This document shows, piece after piece, positions 1-8,829 of a DNA stretch of 64,000 bases. Position 1 is the first letter of the stretch, and the number at the start of each line of letters is the position of its first letter. A program made the position numbers and the translations under genes. Below the pieces are notes generated by a model. The model made no database searches. It was not told the origin of the DNA and saw only the letters and a program-made list of their open reading frames with translations. Origin of the DNA: Lachnospiraceae bacterium (GTDB taxonomy: Bacteria; Bacillota; Clostridia; Lachnospirales; Lachnospiraceae); the NCBI GenBank assembly GCA_029054245.1, contig JAIDFQ010000016.1, forward strand, positions 1 through 64,000. The letters run 5' to 3'.

Positions 1-147
1 TAGTCTAAATATCTATCCACTACAATTATAGGGGAAACTTGAGGATCAGGAAATCCGCAGGAATATTTGACGCTTACCATAAAAAAGTAAAATGAATTTA
101 TTTTTTTTATACCCACATTTGCCTTGATACTGAAAACAGAGCGTAGA

Positions 148-176
148 AAAAGCACTTAGATTGATTTTCTAAGTGC
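148..176 (-). terminator. Intrinsic terminator of the lipoprotein gene
   Basis: A 9-bp perfect stem (GCACTTAGA at 152-160 with TCTAAGTGC at 168-176) is followed on the minus strand by TTTTTC. It lies about 40 nt past the stop of the lipoprotein gene at 216-902. Bases 1-147 hold no gene I can recognise. Confidence 0.75.
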
Positions 177-215
177 CTAATATATCTCATAATGAGCAAA
201 AGTCTATTTTATATA

Positions 216-902
216 TCATCTTTTGTTAGCCAATCGTTCCTCTTTTAACCAGTTAATATCATCTTCCGTTGGATTTTCATAGACTGCTGCAATCTTCAAA
301 CAGGCTGGTGTATTTCCGCAACAATATCCGAAACTGATTCTTAACGTCCACTCGCCTTCTGTAACAGAAATTTGTTCTTGTATGGAAGTATCCTCAGTAA
401 TTTCATCTCCCACTTTTTCAAAACAGTATACGGTTTCTTCGTCTGGCGAAATTACTTCAACTATAACCTGTTCACCCATTGGGAAGATATTTTCTTTTGG
501 TTTCATAAGCAAATCAGAAAAACTTACTTCTAAGTTAACAGTATTTTCTTCATGCACATAAAAAGACCAATTTCCCTGTGTAACAAATGGCGCATAATCT
601 TTTTTAAATGCCGTATCTAAATGAAAGATATAACCCTGTTCAATATCCGCAATAAGTTCTTCCTTTGTAAGATAATATTCATATCCATCATAGTTACTAT
701 CAAAATCATCAGCAATGTTATCACTTTTTAACGGAATGATTACATTAGCGGCTTCTAACATATCAATTTCAACGGTATTTATATTTTCAGCATTGTCAAC
801 ACTGTTGGAATCCTCCTGTTTTGCAGACCTACCGCACCCGCTTAGTGATAATAAAATAGATATTGATATAAATGCAATTCCTATCCTTGTTTTTTTTGAC
901 AT
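216..902 (-). CDS. Putative lipoprotein of unknown function
   Basis: The 228-residue product starts with a short basic stretch, a hydrophobic core and a lipobox LSGC (Cys at about residue 23), so it is predicted to be exported and lipid-anchored on the outer face of the membrane. AAGG lies upstream of the ATG. The mature part is acidic and contains the motif FGYCCGN near residue 190. I do not recognise a domain. It stands alone between a mobile-element remnant and the window edge and has its own terminator. Function is unknown; it may belong to the accessory region to its right. Confidence 0.75.
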   Translation of the reverse strand: MSKKTRIGIAFISISILLSLSGCGRSAKQEDSNSVDNAENINTVEIDMLEAANVIIPLKSDNIADDFDSNYDGYEYYLTKEELIADIEQGYIFHLDTAFKKDYAPFVTQGNWSFYVHEENTVNLEVSFSDLLMKPKENIFPMGEQVIVEVISPDEETVYCFEKVGDEITEDTSIQEQISVTEGEWTLRISFGYCCGNTPACLKIAAVYENPTEDDINWLKEERLANKR

Positions 903-964
903 AACTATACCTTCTGCGGAATCACCTAATTTTTTATTTTACCACAAATGAACACTTAATTCTA

Positions 965-1249
965 TTAAGATTTCATTAAACTTTTTTCCTTATTCCGTTC
1001 AATCATCATCTGCCTTGCTCGTTCCCTCTGTTCTTCACTAACCGCCCTCGGTTTACGGTAGTTGAAATATGATTTCGGAAAAAAATAAGTCTTAGATACC
1101 TCGTCCTGTCCTATCAGCTTATATGTCTTTGGATAATCGGCAACAAGCGTGTCAAGTTTCCGCATAACTGCCTTATCCCTTGTATAATGCGGCTGGCTCC
1201 TGTCTGGAAAAAGCGGCTCTAAAGCCGGAAAATTGAACATAGGACACAC
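965..1249 (-). pseudogene. Mobile-element small protein, probably 5'-truncated
   Basis: The reading frame gives about 94 residues. From the segment YTRDKAVMRKLDTLV onward it aligns by eye with the protein encoded at 18665-18967 in the integrated element: shared YTxD, KLxxLV, KTYxxP, RK and a C-terminal SEE/SEA basic helix. The first 20 or so residues do not match, and there is no ribosome binding site at the upstream GTG or ATG, so the gene probably lost its original 5' end. Such small proteins are typical of conjugative elements and prophages; their function is unknown to me. It marks the left part of the window as old mobile DNA. Confidence 0.55.
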
Positions 1250-1276
1250 GATTGATTATTATCACGCTTTTCTTTC

Positions 1277-3844
1277 TCATTGACGCAACCGCTCTATGAT
1301 GCTGACTTTAGCAATTTGCCGGTACAAGAGTGCTGGTATCGCTACGGTTAGGAGGATAAGGAATGGATAGATTACCAGCATGGGCCACATAACAAAGCGA
1401 TAGGTGAAGAACCAAATCCCGCTGGAAATTCCCCGCACGACTATTACAGAAAACAAAACGCCAAGAACAGCCGATGTGAGGATTGTTCCCACGGCGTAAT
1501 ACAGCCCCTCAAAAGAAAGCATACGCTTTAACTGCTTTCCTGTCATGCCAATGCTTTGCAACATGGCAAATTCCTTTTTGCGGGTGATAACGCTTGTCAG
1601 GACAGAGTTGACAAAGTTTGCGATGCCGATAATTCCGATGATGATACTCAATGCCCCGCCGATGGTGATGATAAGGGAAGTGAGGTCGTCAAAGGAACTG
1701 GTATAGGTCGCCTTGGATTCAAAATCCATACTTGGCTCCACACTGTCGATATAGCTGTTCAAAAACTCTGCCATTTCTGCTTCCGTTCCCTCTTTCACAT
1801 CAAAGGGGAAATTGACCAGATGGGGGTTATCACACAGCGGCAGGAAGATTTCTGTCGGGAGATAGAACCGAGACTCGCCTGTGTTGCGGGTGGTGGCCGT
1901 ATTCTCGTTGGCCCGGACTTTTGCCATGATGATAAAGTCATAGCTATCTGTAATGGTGGTGGAAAGTTCCTCCGCTTTCAGATGGTTGATCCGTACTGTA
2001 TCCCCCACGCTGATATTGGGGTTCTCTATGACCGTTCCATCATCGTTACAATCCACGCTTAGAAGAATATACTCTCCCGTTTTCAGCTTTTCCAGGTCGA
2101 TTGTTCCCTCTATGATTTCCATGCCATTCAACAGAAAATCGTCCGCGCCATACAGTCTTACAAAAGGATTTCCGTTCAGGTCTTTGTTATAGCTGAAAAA
2201 AGCATTGTGTTCCGTTGAAAACGGTTCTTCCAGCATCCAGGAGGAATAGAGCCTGCCGCCGTCCTCAAAACTGCTGTTTTGTCTGACGGCCTCAATGAAG
2301 GTATCGGACAGATCATGTTCGCCTTTTTCAACCTGGTACTGGAAAAACTCTGCGTTGGAAATCACAAAGTCCGTATCCATAAATTTTGCAATATACTTGT
2401 CAATATCAAAGCCGCTGGACAGGGTGAATACCGTGTTAAACAGCACCAAACTCAATGTCATGGACACGATCACCAGCACAGTACGCTTGCGGTTGCGACC
2501 CAGGTTGGCCAGCGCCATAAAGTGGAGCTTCGCGCCGTGGGTCGATTTTTTGTCCTTGGCCCTGCGCGTTCCAAACGCCGCTGTATCATTCTCCGTATAG
2601 CGGATGGCTTCGATTGCCGAAACCGTACCGGCAATCTTCGCGGGCTTGCGGACGCTGACAAAGACAGTGAAAAGTGCGAAAGCGGCGGAACCGATGAAAA
2701 TAAGAGGATTTACCGTTACTTTAATACCGGCGTCTGCGGTATAACTCGTTCCGTTCATCAGGAAAGGCACCAAGGCCCGGCCAATGAAGAAGCCCGCCAG
2801 CAGGCCGATGGGAATACCAATCAGGGACAGCCAGAGCGCCTGCCGGTTGATCAACCGCTTGATCTGCCGCTTTGTTGTCCCCAGCGTTTTCAGCTGTCCA
2901 TAGGACTGAATATCCTGAATGACAGAAATCTGGAAAATGTTGTAGATAATCAGGTACCCGGTTACGATAATCAGCGCAACGCCTATGATGCCGGAAATCA
3001 GCATGGCGGGATTGTCCGTTAATGCGCCGCTCTGATAGGCCGGACTGACACGGGCGATCACATAATTGCCGCTCTGCTTGCTGCCGCCCATCGTGTCGCA
3101 GGTATAGCCGGTTTCGGAAAGCAGTTGATGGAGCTGGGCCTCTATATCGCCTTTCCCTTTGAACATCACATAGGCGGAAACAACACCGGAATAATCATTG
3201 TCCACAGGATAGGTATACGCCAGAATGTCCGAATGGGCGTCCACAAAGGCTTTCGACACAATCAGCCGCCCGATGTTGCTCAAGCTGTCCGTTTCCCAAA
3301 AGCCGCAGAGGGTGAAATCGGTGGTATATAACTTCCCTTTTACTTCATAGGTCAGAGAAACGGTTTCCCCGATCTGTGCCGGTACACCCAGGGCATCCAG
3401 CGTCTTTGTATCCGCGATGATCTCGTTTGACCCTTCGGGCCGGTGCCCTGTTGTGGGCGTGTAGCGGGCAAATTCCAGAGCGGTATCATCCATATACCAC
3501 AGGTCAGACCGCCAACGCTCCAGACCTGGATTTTTCAGCCGATAGGTAATCGCTTTTGCATAGGCGATACGGTCAATCCGGGGACTTCCTGCCACATCGC
3601 TGTAAACCTCGTCGCTGATAAAATTCAATACTGCCTGCCCCTCGCCGCCCGCCTTGCGGATGTTCTGATCGTGAACGGTGTCCATCAGGCCAGACCCAAG
3701 GGTGAAAATTGTGGTAAAGAGTATGGTTGTCAGAACGATTGCGATAATCGCAATGATATTCCTGCTTTTGTTGGCCTTGAAGTAGCGGCCTGACAGCTTT
3801 TTGATAACCGCTCCGTTGTTGTTGCCGAATATAATGTCATTCAT
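1277..3844 (-). CDS. FtsX/MacB-type ABC transporter permease of the peptide-resistance module
   Basis: The 855-residue membrane protein has one N-terminal transmembrane segment followed by an extracytoplasmic domain, a first FtsX core near residues 280-420 (ISGIIGVALIIVTGYLIIY), a second N-terminal-like segment near 460-490, another large outer domain and a C-terminal FtsX core (ITIGGALSIIIGIIGIANF). This is the duplicated MacB_PCD-FtsX layout. I chose ATG 3844 (MNDIIFG) because AGGGGG precedes it; the longer frame has no ribosome binding site. It follows the ATPase gene by 13 nt. Together with that ATPase it should export or disengage an antimicrobial peptide or similar substrate; the substrate is unknown. 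GC content is higher than in the flanks. Confidence 0.85.
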   Translation of the reverse strand: MNDIIFGNNNGAVIKKLSGRYFKANKSRNIIAIIAIVLTTILFTTIFTLGSGLMDTVHDQNIRKAGGEGQAVLNFISDEVYSDVAGSPRIDRIAYAKAITYRLKNPGLERWRSDLWYMDDTALEFARYTPTTGHRPEGSNEIIADTKTLDALGVPAQIGETVSLTYEVKGKLYTTDFTLCGFWETDSLSNIGRLIVSKAFVDAHSDILAYTYPVDNDYSGVVSAYVMFKGKGDIEAQLHQLLSETGYTCDTMGGSKQSGNYVIARVSPAYQSGALTDNPAMLISGIIGVALIIVTGYLIIYNIFQISVIQDIQSYGQLKTLGTTKRQIKRLINRQALWLSLIGIPIGLLAGFFIGRALVPFLMNGTSYTADAGIKVTVNPLIFIGSAAFALFTVFVSVRKPAKIAGTVSAIEAIRYTENDTAAFGTRRAKDKKSTHGAKLHFMALANLGRNRKRTVLVIVSMTLSLVLFNTVFTLSSGFDIDKYIAKFMDTDFVISNAEFFQYQVEKGEHDLSDTFIEAVRQNSSFEDGGRLYSSWMLEEPFSTEHNAFFSYNKDLNGNPFVRLYGADDFLLNGMEIIEGTIDLEKLKTGEYILLSVDCNDDGTVIENPNISVGDTVRINHLKAEELSTTITDSYDFIIMAKVRANENTATTRNTGESRFYLPTEIFLPLCDNPHLVNFPFDVKEGTEAEMAEFLNSYIDSVEPSMDFESKATYTSSFDDLTSLIITIGGALSIIIGIIGIANFVNSVLTSVITRKKEFAMLQSIGMTGKQLKRMLSFEGLYYAVGTILTSAVLGVLFSVIVVRGISSGIWFFTYRFVMWPMLVIYPFLILLTVAIPALLYRQIAKVSIIERLRQ

Positions 3845-3857
3845 CGTCAGCGCCCCC

Positions 3858-4523
3858 TTACTCAAAAATCCTGCCGTCCTCAATGCGGATAATGCGGTCG
3901 GCAAGCTGGGCGATCTCGTTGTTATGGGTGATCATCACCAGCGTTTGATGAAATTTACTGCTGGTCGCTTTCAAAAGCCCCAGCACATCGCTGCTCGTCC
4001 GGCTGTCCAGATTGCCGGTGGGTTCGTCGGCCAGGACGATGGCGGGCTTGGAAACCAGGGCGCGGGCGATGGCGACACGCTGCTGCTGTCCGCCGGACAG
4101 GTTGTTGGGCATATTGTTCAGCTTGTCCCCCAGGACCAGCAGGCGCACGACTTCATCCATGAATTTCTGGTCTACGGTATCGCCGTCCAGCTCTACGGGC
4201 AGGACAATGTTTTCGTAGACGTTCAGAACAGGGACAAGGTTGTAGTTCTGGAAGATAAAGCCGATGTTGCACCGCCGGAAGATGGTGAGTTGTTCGTCGT
4301 TCAGCTCGGCCAGCTCCTTGCCCTTGATCTGAACGCTGCCGGAGGTCGGCACATCCAGACCGCCCATCATGTTCAGCAGAGTGGACTTGCCGCTGCCGGA
4401 TGTCCCGACAATGGCAACAAATTCCCCCTGCTCGATGGAAAGGGTCACGCCGTCCAGTGCCTTTGTGATGTACGGCTCTGTGCCATAGTATTTTTTGAGG
4501 TCAGTTGTTTGTAAAATGCTCAT
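3858..4523 (-). CDS. ABC transporter ATP-binding protein (LolD/BceA-like)
   Basis: This 221-residue cytoplasmic ATPase powers the neighbouring FtsX-type permease. Visible motifs are Walker [10 protein letters not shown], the Q-loop [12 protein letters not shown], the signature LSGGQQQR, Walker [13 protein letters not shown] and the switch histidine in MITHN. These are characteristic of the MacB/LolD/BceA family. The start is ATG 4523 ([14 protein letters not shown]) with AGGA about 11 nt upstream; an upstream in-frame ATG at 4535 directly abuts that site and is less likely. A regulator-type direct repeat sits at 4571-4587, so the transporter pair probably has its own inducible promoter, separate from the kinase gene. 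Confidence 0.9.
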   Translation of the reverse strand: MSILQTTDLKKYYGTEPYITKALDGVTLSIEQGEFVAIVGTSGSGKSTLLNMMGGLDVPTSGSVQIKGKELAELNDEQLTIFRRCNIGFIFQNYNLVPVLNVYENIVLPVELDGDTVDQKFMDEVVRLLVLGDKLNNMPNNLSGGQQQRVAIARALVSKPAIVLADEPTGNLDSRTSSDVLGLLKATSSKFHQTLVMITHNNEIAQLADRIIRIEDGRIFE

Positions 4524-4570
4524 GGTAAGCACCATCCTTTCTGTGATGCCGCTATCATAACAGCCAATTC

Positions 4571-4587
4571 TCACAGAAATGTCACAG
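4571..4587 (-). promoter_or_regulatory. Candidate response-regulator box upstream of the ABC genes
   Basis: On the minus strand the site reads CTGTGA-CATTT-CTGTGA, two direct hexamers with an 11-bp period, the usual footprint of an OmpR-type dimer. The same arrangement occurs at 6394-6410 before the regulator gene. A possible -10 (TATGAT) follows downstream. That the adjacent regulator binds here is an inference. Confidence 0.6.
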
Positions 4588-4604
4588 GCCACAGGTTTTT
4601 CGCT

Positions 4605-4636
4605 CTTGAAATGTCACAATTCTGTGACATTTCAAG
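4605..4636. promoter_or_regulatory. Perfect 14-bp palindrome between kinase and ABC genes
   Basis: CTTGAAATGTCACA (4605-4618) and its exact complement (4623-4636) are separated by 4 bases. It begins 7 nt after the kinase stop. No T-run follows on the minus strand, so a terminator is not assured. It contains TGTCACA/TGTGACA, which resembles the CTGTGA half-sites nearby, so it may be an additional regulator site. Confidence 0.5.
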
Positions 4637-4642
4637 AAATTT

Positions 4643-5674
4643 TCATCCACGGGGCAGGAATACGGAAAATGTAGAGCCATGCCCTACCGTCGAAGTGACC
4701 TTGATGTAGCCACCCTGCATGGTGACGATCTCACGGGCAAGGTACAGTCCGATACCGATGCCCTCAACATCGTGTACTTCTTTTTCCCTATAAAAGCGTT
4801 TGAAGATCATGCCTTGTCTGCTCTCCGCTATCCCTTTGCCGTTATCGGTTATGTCGATTTTCACATAGAAATCCCAGCTTTGAACGGAAACTTGAATATT
4901 GCCGTCTGCTGGGGTGTACTTCACCGCATTGTCCAGAATGTTGAACAGGGCTTCACTCGTCCATTTCCTGTCGTGGGCCAGCACTATATCTTCTGGACAA
5001 TCTACACTGACATGAATATTCTTCCTTTCGGCGTTCAGCAGAATACCGCCCAATGCTGCCGCCAGAGTATCGTAAAGCGGCTGCGTCTTTCTATCCAGTG
5101 AAATAACGCCGGTTTCCAGCCGGGAGGTCTTTATCATGGCCTGCATAAGAAAGTCCAGTTTTTCAAGCTGGCCGCTGGATGCCTGCAAAAATTCCTGACG
5201 CTTTTCTTCTGTCACAGGCTGTTCAAGCAAAGTGGCGTTTACCATCTGGAGATTTGCAATCGGCGTTTTTACCTGATGGGAGATGTCAGAAATCAATTCC
5301 TGCAAATCAGCCCGCTCCTTTGCTACACTTTCCCGATTTTTCCGCATAACTTCATATAGGCGAACAAGACGGTGGTTGATTTTATAAAACAGGTTTTCTT
5401 CCTCATAGACCTGCGGCGGGACTGATGCCCCATCCAGCATATTGTCTATTGTTTCGCATAGTCTGTCCGAAAATAACACCAACTTCCGACGCAGAAAGGC
5501 CACGAAAAGAGCTGCACAGATGAACACCAGCAGGATAAACAGCAGACCCAGCCATACGATTGCCGGGTTTCTGGTAAAGAGAAAAGCCGCAGTAACGGTC
5601 GCAGCAGAGAGCAAACCTAAAAAAGCAGCCCCCACCGCACAGACCCGGTTGATGGAAAGTTTACAGCCAGTCAC
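4643..5674 (-). CDS. Sensor histidine kinase with short membrane loop (intramembrane-sensing type)
   Basis: The 343-residue kinase has two N-terminal transmembrane helices with almost no outer loop, as in BceS/VraS-like kinases that sense through a partner transporter. Then come the H-box (SHQVKTPIANLQMV), the N-box (LFNILDNAVKYTP), G1 (ITDNGKGI) and G2 (GIGIGLYLAREIV). I place the start at GTG 5674, where GTGA overlaps the regulator stop and GGGGGG lies just upstream; an upstream GTG at 5695 is the alternative. The pair should phosphorylate the regulator encoded just upstream and induce the ABC transporter. The inducing signal is unknown. Confidence 0.88.
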   Translation of the reverse strand: MTGCKLSINRVCAVGAAFLGLLSAATVTAAFLFTRNPAIVWLGLLFILLVFICAALFVAFLRRKLVLFSDRLCETIDNMLDGASVPPQVYEEENLFYKINHRLVRLYEVMRKNRESVAKERADLQELISDISHQVKTPIANLQMVNATLLEQPVTEEKRQEFLQASSGQLEKLDFLMQAMIKTSRLETGVISLDRKTQPLYDTLAAALGGILLNAERKNIHVSVDCPEDIVLAHDRKWTSEALFNILDNAVKYTPADGNIQVSVQSWDFYVKIDITDNGKGIAESRQGMIFKRFYREKEVHDVEGIGIGLYLAREIVTMQGGYIKVTSTVGHGSTFSVFLPRG

Positions 5675-6354
5675 TTTTTCATCCCCCCAATCCACATATA
5701 GCCCATGCCGTAGACGGTCTTGATATATTGCAGACCGTCTATTTCGATTTTTCCCCGAATACGGCTAATTGCTACCGTCAGCGCGTGTTCATCCACAAAA
5801 TTTTCGTCTGCGTCCCACAGCTTTTCAAGAAGCATCTGTCGGGTCAGAACGATTTGCGGATTTCTTACCAGCACCTTTAGCAAGCGGTATTCCATCGGTG
5901 TGAAGATAACCGACTCCCCTGCGAGGGTGGCGGTCAATTCCGAGAAATTGACGGATAGTGTGCCGTCTGTGTAGCAATCGCCGCCTGTCTGCTTCTCGAT
6001 GCGGCTCAGCAAAGCGGAAACCTTTTTTCGGAATACACTGATTGGAAACGGCTTCGTCACATAATCGTCCGCTCCCAACTCAAAACCTTTTAGCATATCG
6101 CTTTCCATATCGTTTGCGGTCAGAAAAATCACGGCGGTATCTGGACGGCGCTCTTTGATTTCCATACAGAAGTCAAATCCGTTTCCATCAGGCAAATTGA
6201 CATCCAGCACAATCAAATCGTAGTCCTGCACTTCACAGAAATTAACCGCCGCTGATTTTGTCATGGCAGCATCCACAGTGTAACCCACCGCTGAAAGATT
6301 GTAGCAAAGAGTATTGTTCAAAAGGCAATCATCCTCAACGACTAAAAGCCTCAT
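5671..6354 (-). CDS. OmpR-family response regulator
   Basis: The 227-residue protein has a receiver domain (acidic DD near residue 8, phospho-acceptor Asp in LIVLDVNLP near residue 52, Lys in VTKPFP near 101) and a C-terminal winged-helix DNA-binding domain (MEYRLLKVL, ALTVAISRIRGKI). AAGGAAGTG precedes the ATG. It is the first gene of the kinase operon. The CTGTGA repeats at 6394-6410 in its own promoter and at 4571-4587 upstream of the ATPase gene suggest autoregulation plus control of the transporter; this is inferred from position and repeat spacing. Confidence 0.9.
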   Translation of the reverse strand: MRLLVVEDDCLLNNTLCYNLSAVGYTVDAAMTKSAAVNFCEVQDYDLIVLDVNLPDGNGFDFCMEIKERRPDTAVIFLTANDMESDMLKGFELGADDYVTKPFPISVFRKKVSALLSRIEKQTGGDCYTDGTLSVNFSELTATLAGESVIFTPMEYRLLKVLVRNPQIVLTRQMLLEKLWDADENFVDEHALTVAISRIRGKIEIDGLQYIKTVYGMGYMWIGGMKK

Positions 6355-6393
6355 GGCTTCACTTCCTTTCCCTTATAGGATAACATGAAAATG

Positions 6394-6410
6394 TCACAGA
6401 AATCTCACAG
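6394..6410 (-). promoter_or_regulatory. Candidate response-regulator box in the regulator's own promoter
   Basis: Minus-strand CTGTGA-GATTT-CTGTGA lies about 40 nt upstream of the regulator ATG. It has the same hexamers and 5-bp gap as the site at 4571-4587. The AT-rich segment just downstream could hold the -10. Confidence 0.6.
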
Positions 6411-6523
6411 CAATTTTATCCCACATAAAGATAATCTAATTTTAGGGAGTTAGCACACGCAAATCAATTCGTAAAATGAAAACAATGAGGAAACATAACC
6501 ATAGCAAGCATATTTCCTCCAGA

Positions 6524-7189
6524 TTAAAATTCACGCTTTGCATAAAGCCCTTTTGAAAGTAAAAACGAAAATAGTAGAATTAGTGTAGCTACCATAACTA
6601 TAGCACCATTGACTAAGAGCATATTTTGGCTAGCATACTCTAAAATATTAAAAAGTAAATACTCGTTTCCCGGCAAAGAAGAAATGATTACCAACATACT
6701 ATACAATGCCGCAAAAAGCGCAATCGGAACAAGCATTCCCCAAAACTTTCCTTTGCTATATCCTAGCTTGAATAGTATAGGGAACATACAAAGATTGAAA
6801 ACGGAAAATAACAAGTAGCTTATAGTTATGACAGGTAAAAACCATCCAATCGGGCCATAATAATGCGACAACGAAAAGCAGTCTGCAAGAATAGCCAAAG
6901 GGATGCCAGTAACCAATCCAAGCAGCCCCATGCCAATGGATAAAGTATATCTACCAGCTACAACGGAAGAACGCTTAATAGGTAGTGTCAAATATAACTT
7001 GTTCAAATCGCCTTTTTCCTCTACCGCAAAAGTATTGACTGAAAAAAACAGGAACATAAAAACATTGGTTGGAACGACTAACAGTGCCGTAATAAAACCG
7101 GCGGACAAGGAAATCACAGGGAGTAGGAAAATTCGCAGATGAAAATATTTCATCGCATCCCAATCAAATTTTGCCATTTGTATCATCAT
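6524..7189 (-). CDS. ABC-2 type transporter permease
   Basis: The 221-residue protein is mostly hydrophobic with about six predicted transmembrane segments and a short cytoplasmic stretch rich in charged residues (VEEKGDLNKLYLTLPIKRSSVVAGRY), a common feature of ABC-2 permeases. It overlaps the ATPase stop by ATGA, and GGAGG precedes the start, so the two are translationally coupled. It is the last gene of a GntR-ATPase-permease operon. Substrate is unknown; related systems act on cell-envelope antibiotics or on exported peptides. Confidence 0.8.
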   Translation of the reverse strand: MMIQMAKFDWDAMKYFHLRIFLLPVISLSAGFITALLVVPTNVFMFLFFSVNTFAVEEKGDLNKLYLTLPIKRSSVVAGRYTLSIGMGLLGLVTGIPLAILADCFSLSHYYGPIGWFLPVITISYLLFSVFNLCMFPILFKLGYSKGKFWGMLVPIALFAALYSMLVIISSLPGNEYLLFNILEYASQNMLLVNGAIVMVATLILLFSFLLSKGLYAKREF

Positions 7190-8037
7190 TCCTGTACCTC
7201 CTTGCTCATTCGCACCATAATATCATCAAGAGAAACGGTTTCTGTAATTACACTTGCAGGAAACCCTACAATGTCTTTTGTTTTAATCATACCATCAAAA
7301 CCACTCGGATGTTCCCGCAGGCCAAGCACTTGCTCACGCTTTGATTGTGGTAAATCACCTATACCGCCCCGGATCAAACAATATTTTTCAATTAAATCAT
7401 CCTTTAATCCACTATACAATATTCTCCCATTTTTGATATAGGTGATATAGTCAGCAATTTTTTCAAGGTCGCTGGTTATATGAGTGGAAAAGAATATTGT
7501 CCTATTTTCTTTCACCATGTAATCGCGGAATATTTCTAGCATTTCATTTCGGCCAACAGGATCAAGACCCGAAGTCGGTTCATCCAGCAATAACAGCTTT
7601 GCATCATGTGCCAATGTGACGGCCATGCCCAATTTCATTTTCATGCCTCGTGACATTGTTTTATACTTCTGTTTCGGATCAAGAGAAAATCGTTCCAAGT
7701 ATTGATGAAAAGCTGAACTATCCCATTTTTTGTAGAAAGGACGCATGACCTTTTCTATATCAATAGGTGTCCAGTCCTCTTGATAATATGGTTGTTCAAA
7801 TAGAACGCCTATATCTTCTTTCAAAGAAACATCATCCGCAGACTTACCAAACAGCTTAATGTTGCCGCTGTTCTTCATGACCATACCTAAAATAAGTTTC
7901 AAAGTAGTAGTTTTTCCTGCGCCGTTTTCACCAATAAAGCCACAAACAAATCCACTGGGAACTGAAAAGCTTATATCATTCAGCAAAAAATTCTTATATT
8001 GTTTACTAAGGTTAGATATTTCAATTACATTGTTCAT
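7186..8037 (-). CDS. ABC transporter ATP-binding protein (YtrB/EcsA-like)
   Basis: The 283-residue ATPase has Walker A GENGAGKTT, signature MSRGMKMKLGMA, Walker B LLLLDEPTSGLD and the switch His in FFSTHI. The modified signature, lacking the usual LSGGQ, is typical of the ABC-2-linked family that includes YtrB. The C-terminal part (after residue 210) is a family-specific extension. It overlaps the GntR gene by ATGA and the permease by ATGA, forming a tight three-gene operon. Confidence 0.88.
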   Translation of the reverse strand: MNNVIEISNLSKQYKNFLLNDISFSVPSGFVCGFIGENGAGKTTTLKLILGMVMKNSGNIKLFGKSADDVSLKEDIGVLFEQPYYQEDWTPIDIEKVMRPFYKKWDSSAFHQYLERFSLDPKQKYKTMSRGMKMKLGMAVTLAHDAKLLLLDEPTSGLDPVGRNEMLEIFRDYMVKENRTIFFSTHITSDLEKIADYITYIKNGRILYSGLKDDLIEKYCLIRGGIGDLPQSKREQVLGLREHPSGFDGMIKTKDIVGFPASVITETVSLDDIMVRMSKEVQE

Positions 8038-8411
8038 TTGTTTGTCCTCTCAATCGTGTCCATTAGTTTATGAATGTCATCCATTGACAAGCCTGCTAAC
8101 TTTCCATGCTGGATAGCAGTTGCTAAGGCTTCTTTGGTATCTTTCAAATACTTTTCCCGAACAAAAGTATCGTTGATCTTTTTTACATAAACACCCTTTC
8201 CGGGCATCGTCTGGACAAATCCCTCTAACTCTAATTCACTGTAAGCCCGTGTGGTCGTCACCAAACTTACTTGCAAATCACGAGCAAGTTGGCGAAGTGA
8301 CGGTAGGGGAGCGTTTTCGGATAATTCGCCTGTCAAAATAGCTGCTTTGATTTGTTCTTTGATTTGCTCATAAATTGGTACTCCTAATTGGTTTGATATA
8401 ACAATGTTCAT
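8034..8411 (-). CDS. GntR-family transcriptional regulator (YtrA subfamily)
   Basis: The 125-residue protein begins with the GntR winged helix (VPIYEQIKEQIKAAIL, LPSLRQLARDLQVS, TTRAYSELELEGF) and has only a short C-terminal helical tail, as in the YtrA subfamily that represses adjacent ABC transporter genes. ATG 8411 (MNIVISNQLG) has AAAGG upstream and fits the family; the longer frame is unlikely. An inverted repeat at 8497-8511 about 90 nt upstream is a plausible operator. Confidence 0.88.
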   Translation of the reverse strand: MNIVISNQLGVPIYEQIKEQIKAAILTGELSENAPLPSLRQLARDLQVSLVTTTRAYSELELEGFVQTMPGKGVYVKKINDTFVREKYLKDTKEALATAIQHGKLAGLSMDDIHKLMDTIERTNK

Positions 8412-8496
8412 TATTTGCCTTTCTTCTCCCCTGATAATCAGACAAAGCAATATACACATTTTCTATTTCTTTTGTCTATTAGCGTTTTACTGTTCT

Positions 8497-8511
8497 TGTA
8501 CGGTAAGTACA
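8497..8511. promoter_or_regulatory. Candidate YtrA-type operator
   Basis: TGTAC-GGTAA-GTACA is a perfect 5+5 inverted repeat upstream of the GntR-type gene. YtrA-like regulators bind inverted repeats in their own promoters; binding here is inferred. I could not settle the -35 and -10. Confidence 0.45.
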
Positions 8512-8636
8512 GTTTGTCATGAAATGGACATTTTGTCAATAGTGCTCTATATGAAATTAAACAGTCGGTAGTATGAAACTATACGCCGTTCAAATACTAT
8601 CACCTGAAATATAAAATTACATTGGGTGGTGATAGC

Positions 8637-8780
8637 ATGAATTATGAACGGGACGAGCGCAAGTTTGACTTTCACGATATAGGACTTGCAATAAAGAAAG
8701 CTCGTGAGCGTGAGGGCATGACACAGGAACAACTGGCCTCCATTATTGATCGTGATCCCCGCACCGTCATGTACCATGAA
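8637..8780 (+). pseudogene. Truncated HTH (XRE-type) regulator of a mobile element
   Basis: The first 48 residues form a helix-turn-helix (IGLAIKKAREREGMTQEQLA...DPRTVMYHE). After MYHE the frame runs into unrelated sequence, where a full protein would continue through the rest of the domain. No convincing ribosome binding site is present. It is a remnant, cut at the junction with the hydrolase fragment on the other strand. Confidence 0.6.
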
Positions 8781-8829
8781 ACGTTTTTTTATATGCCGTT
8801 GGGCGGATTACTGATGATCGTTTTGTGTT

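Noticed and set aside
2279-3022. A 247-residue plus-strand open frame opposite the permease gene
   Set aside because: No start site and low-complexity, non-membrane composition; the minus-strand permease explains the region.
3801-4514. A 237-residue plus-strand open frame
   Set aside because: It is antisense to the ABC ATPase gene, whose motifs are complete; the frame is open only because of base composition.
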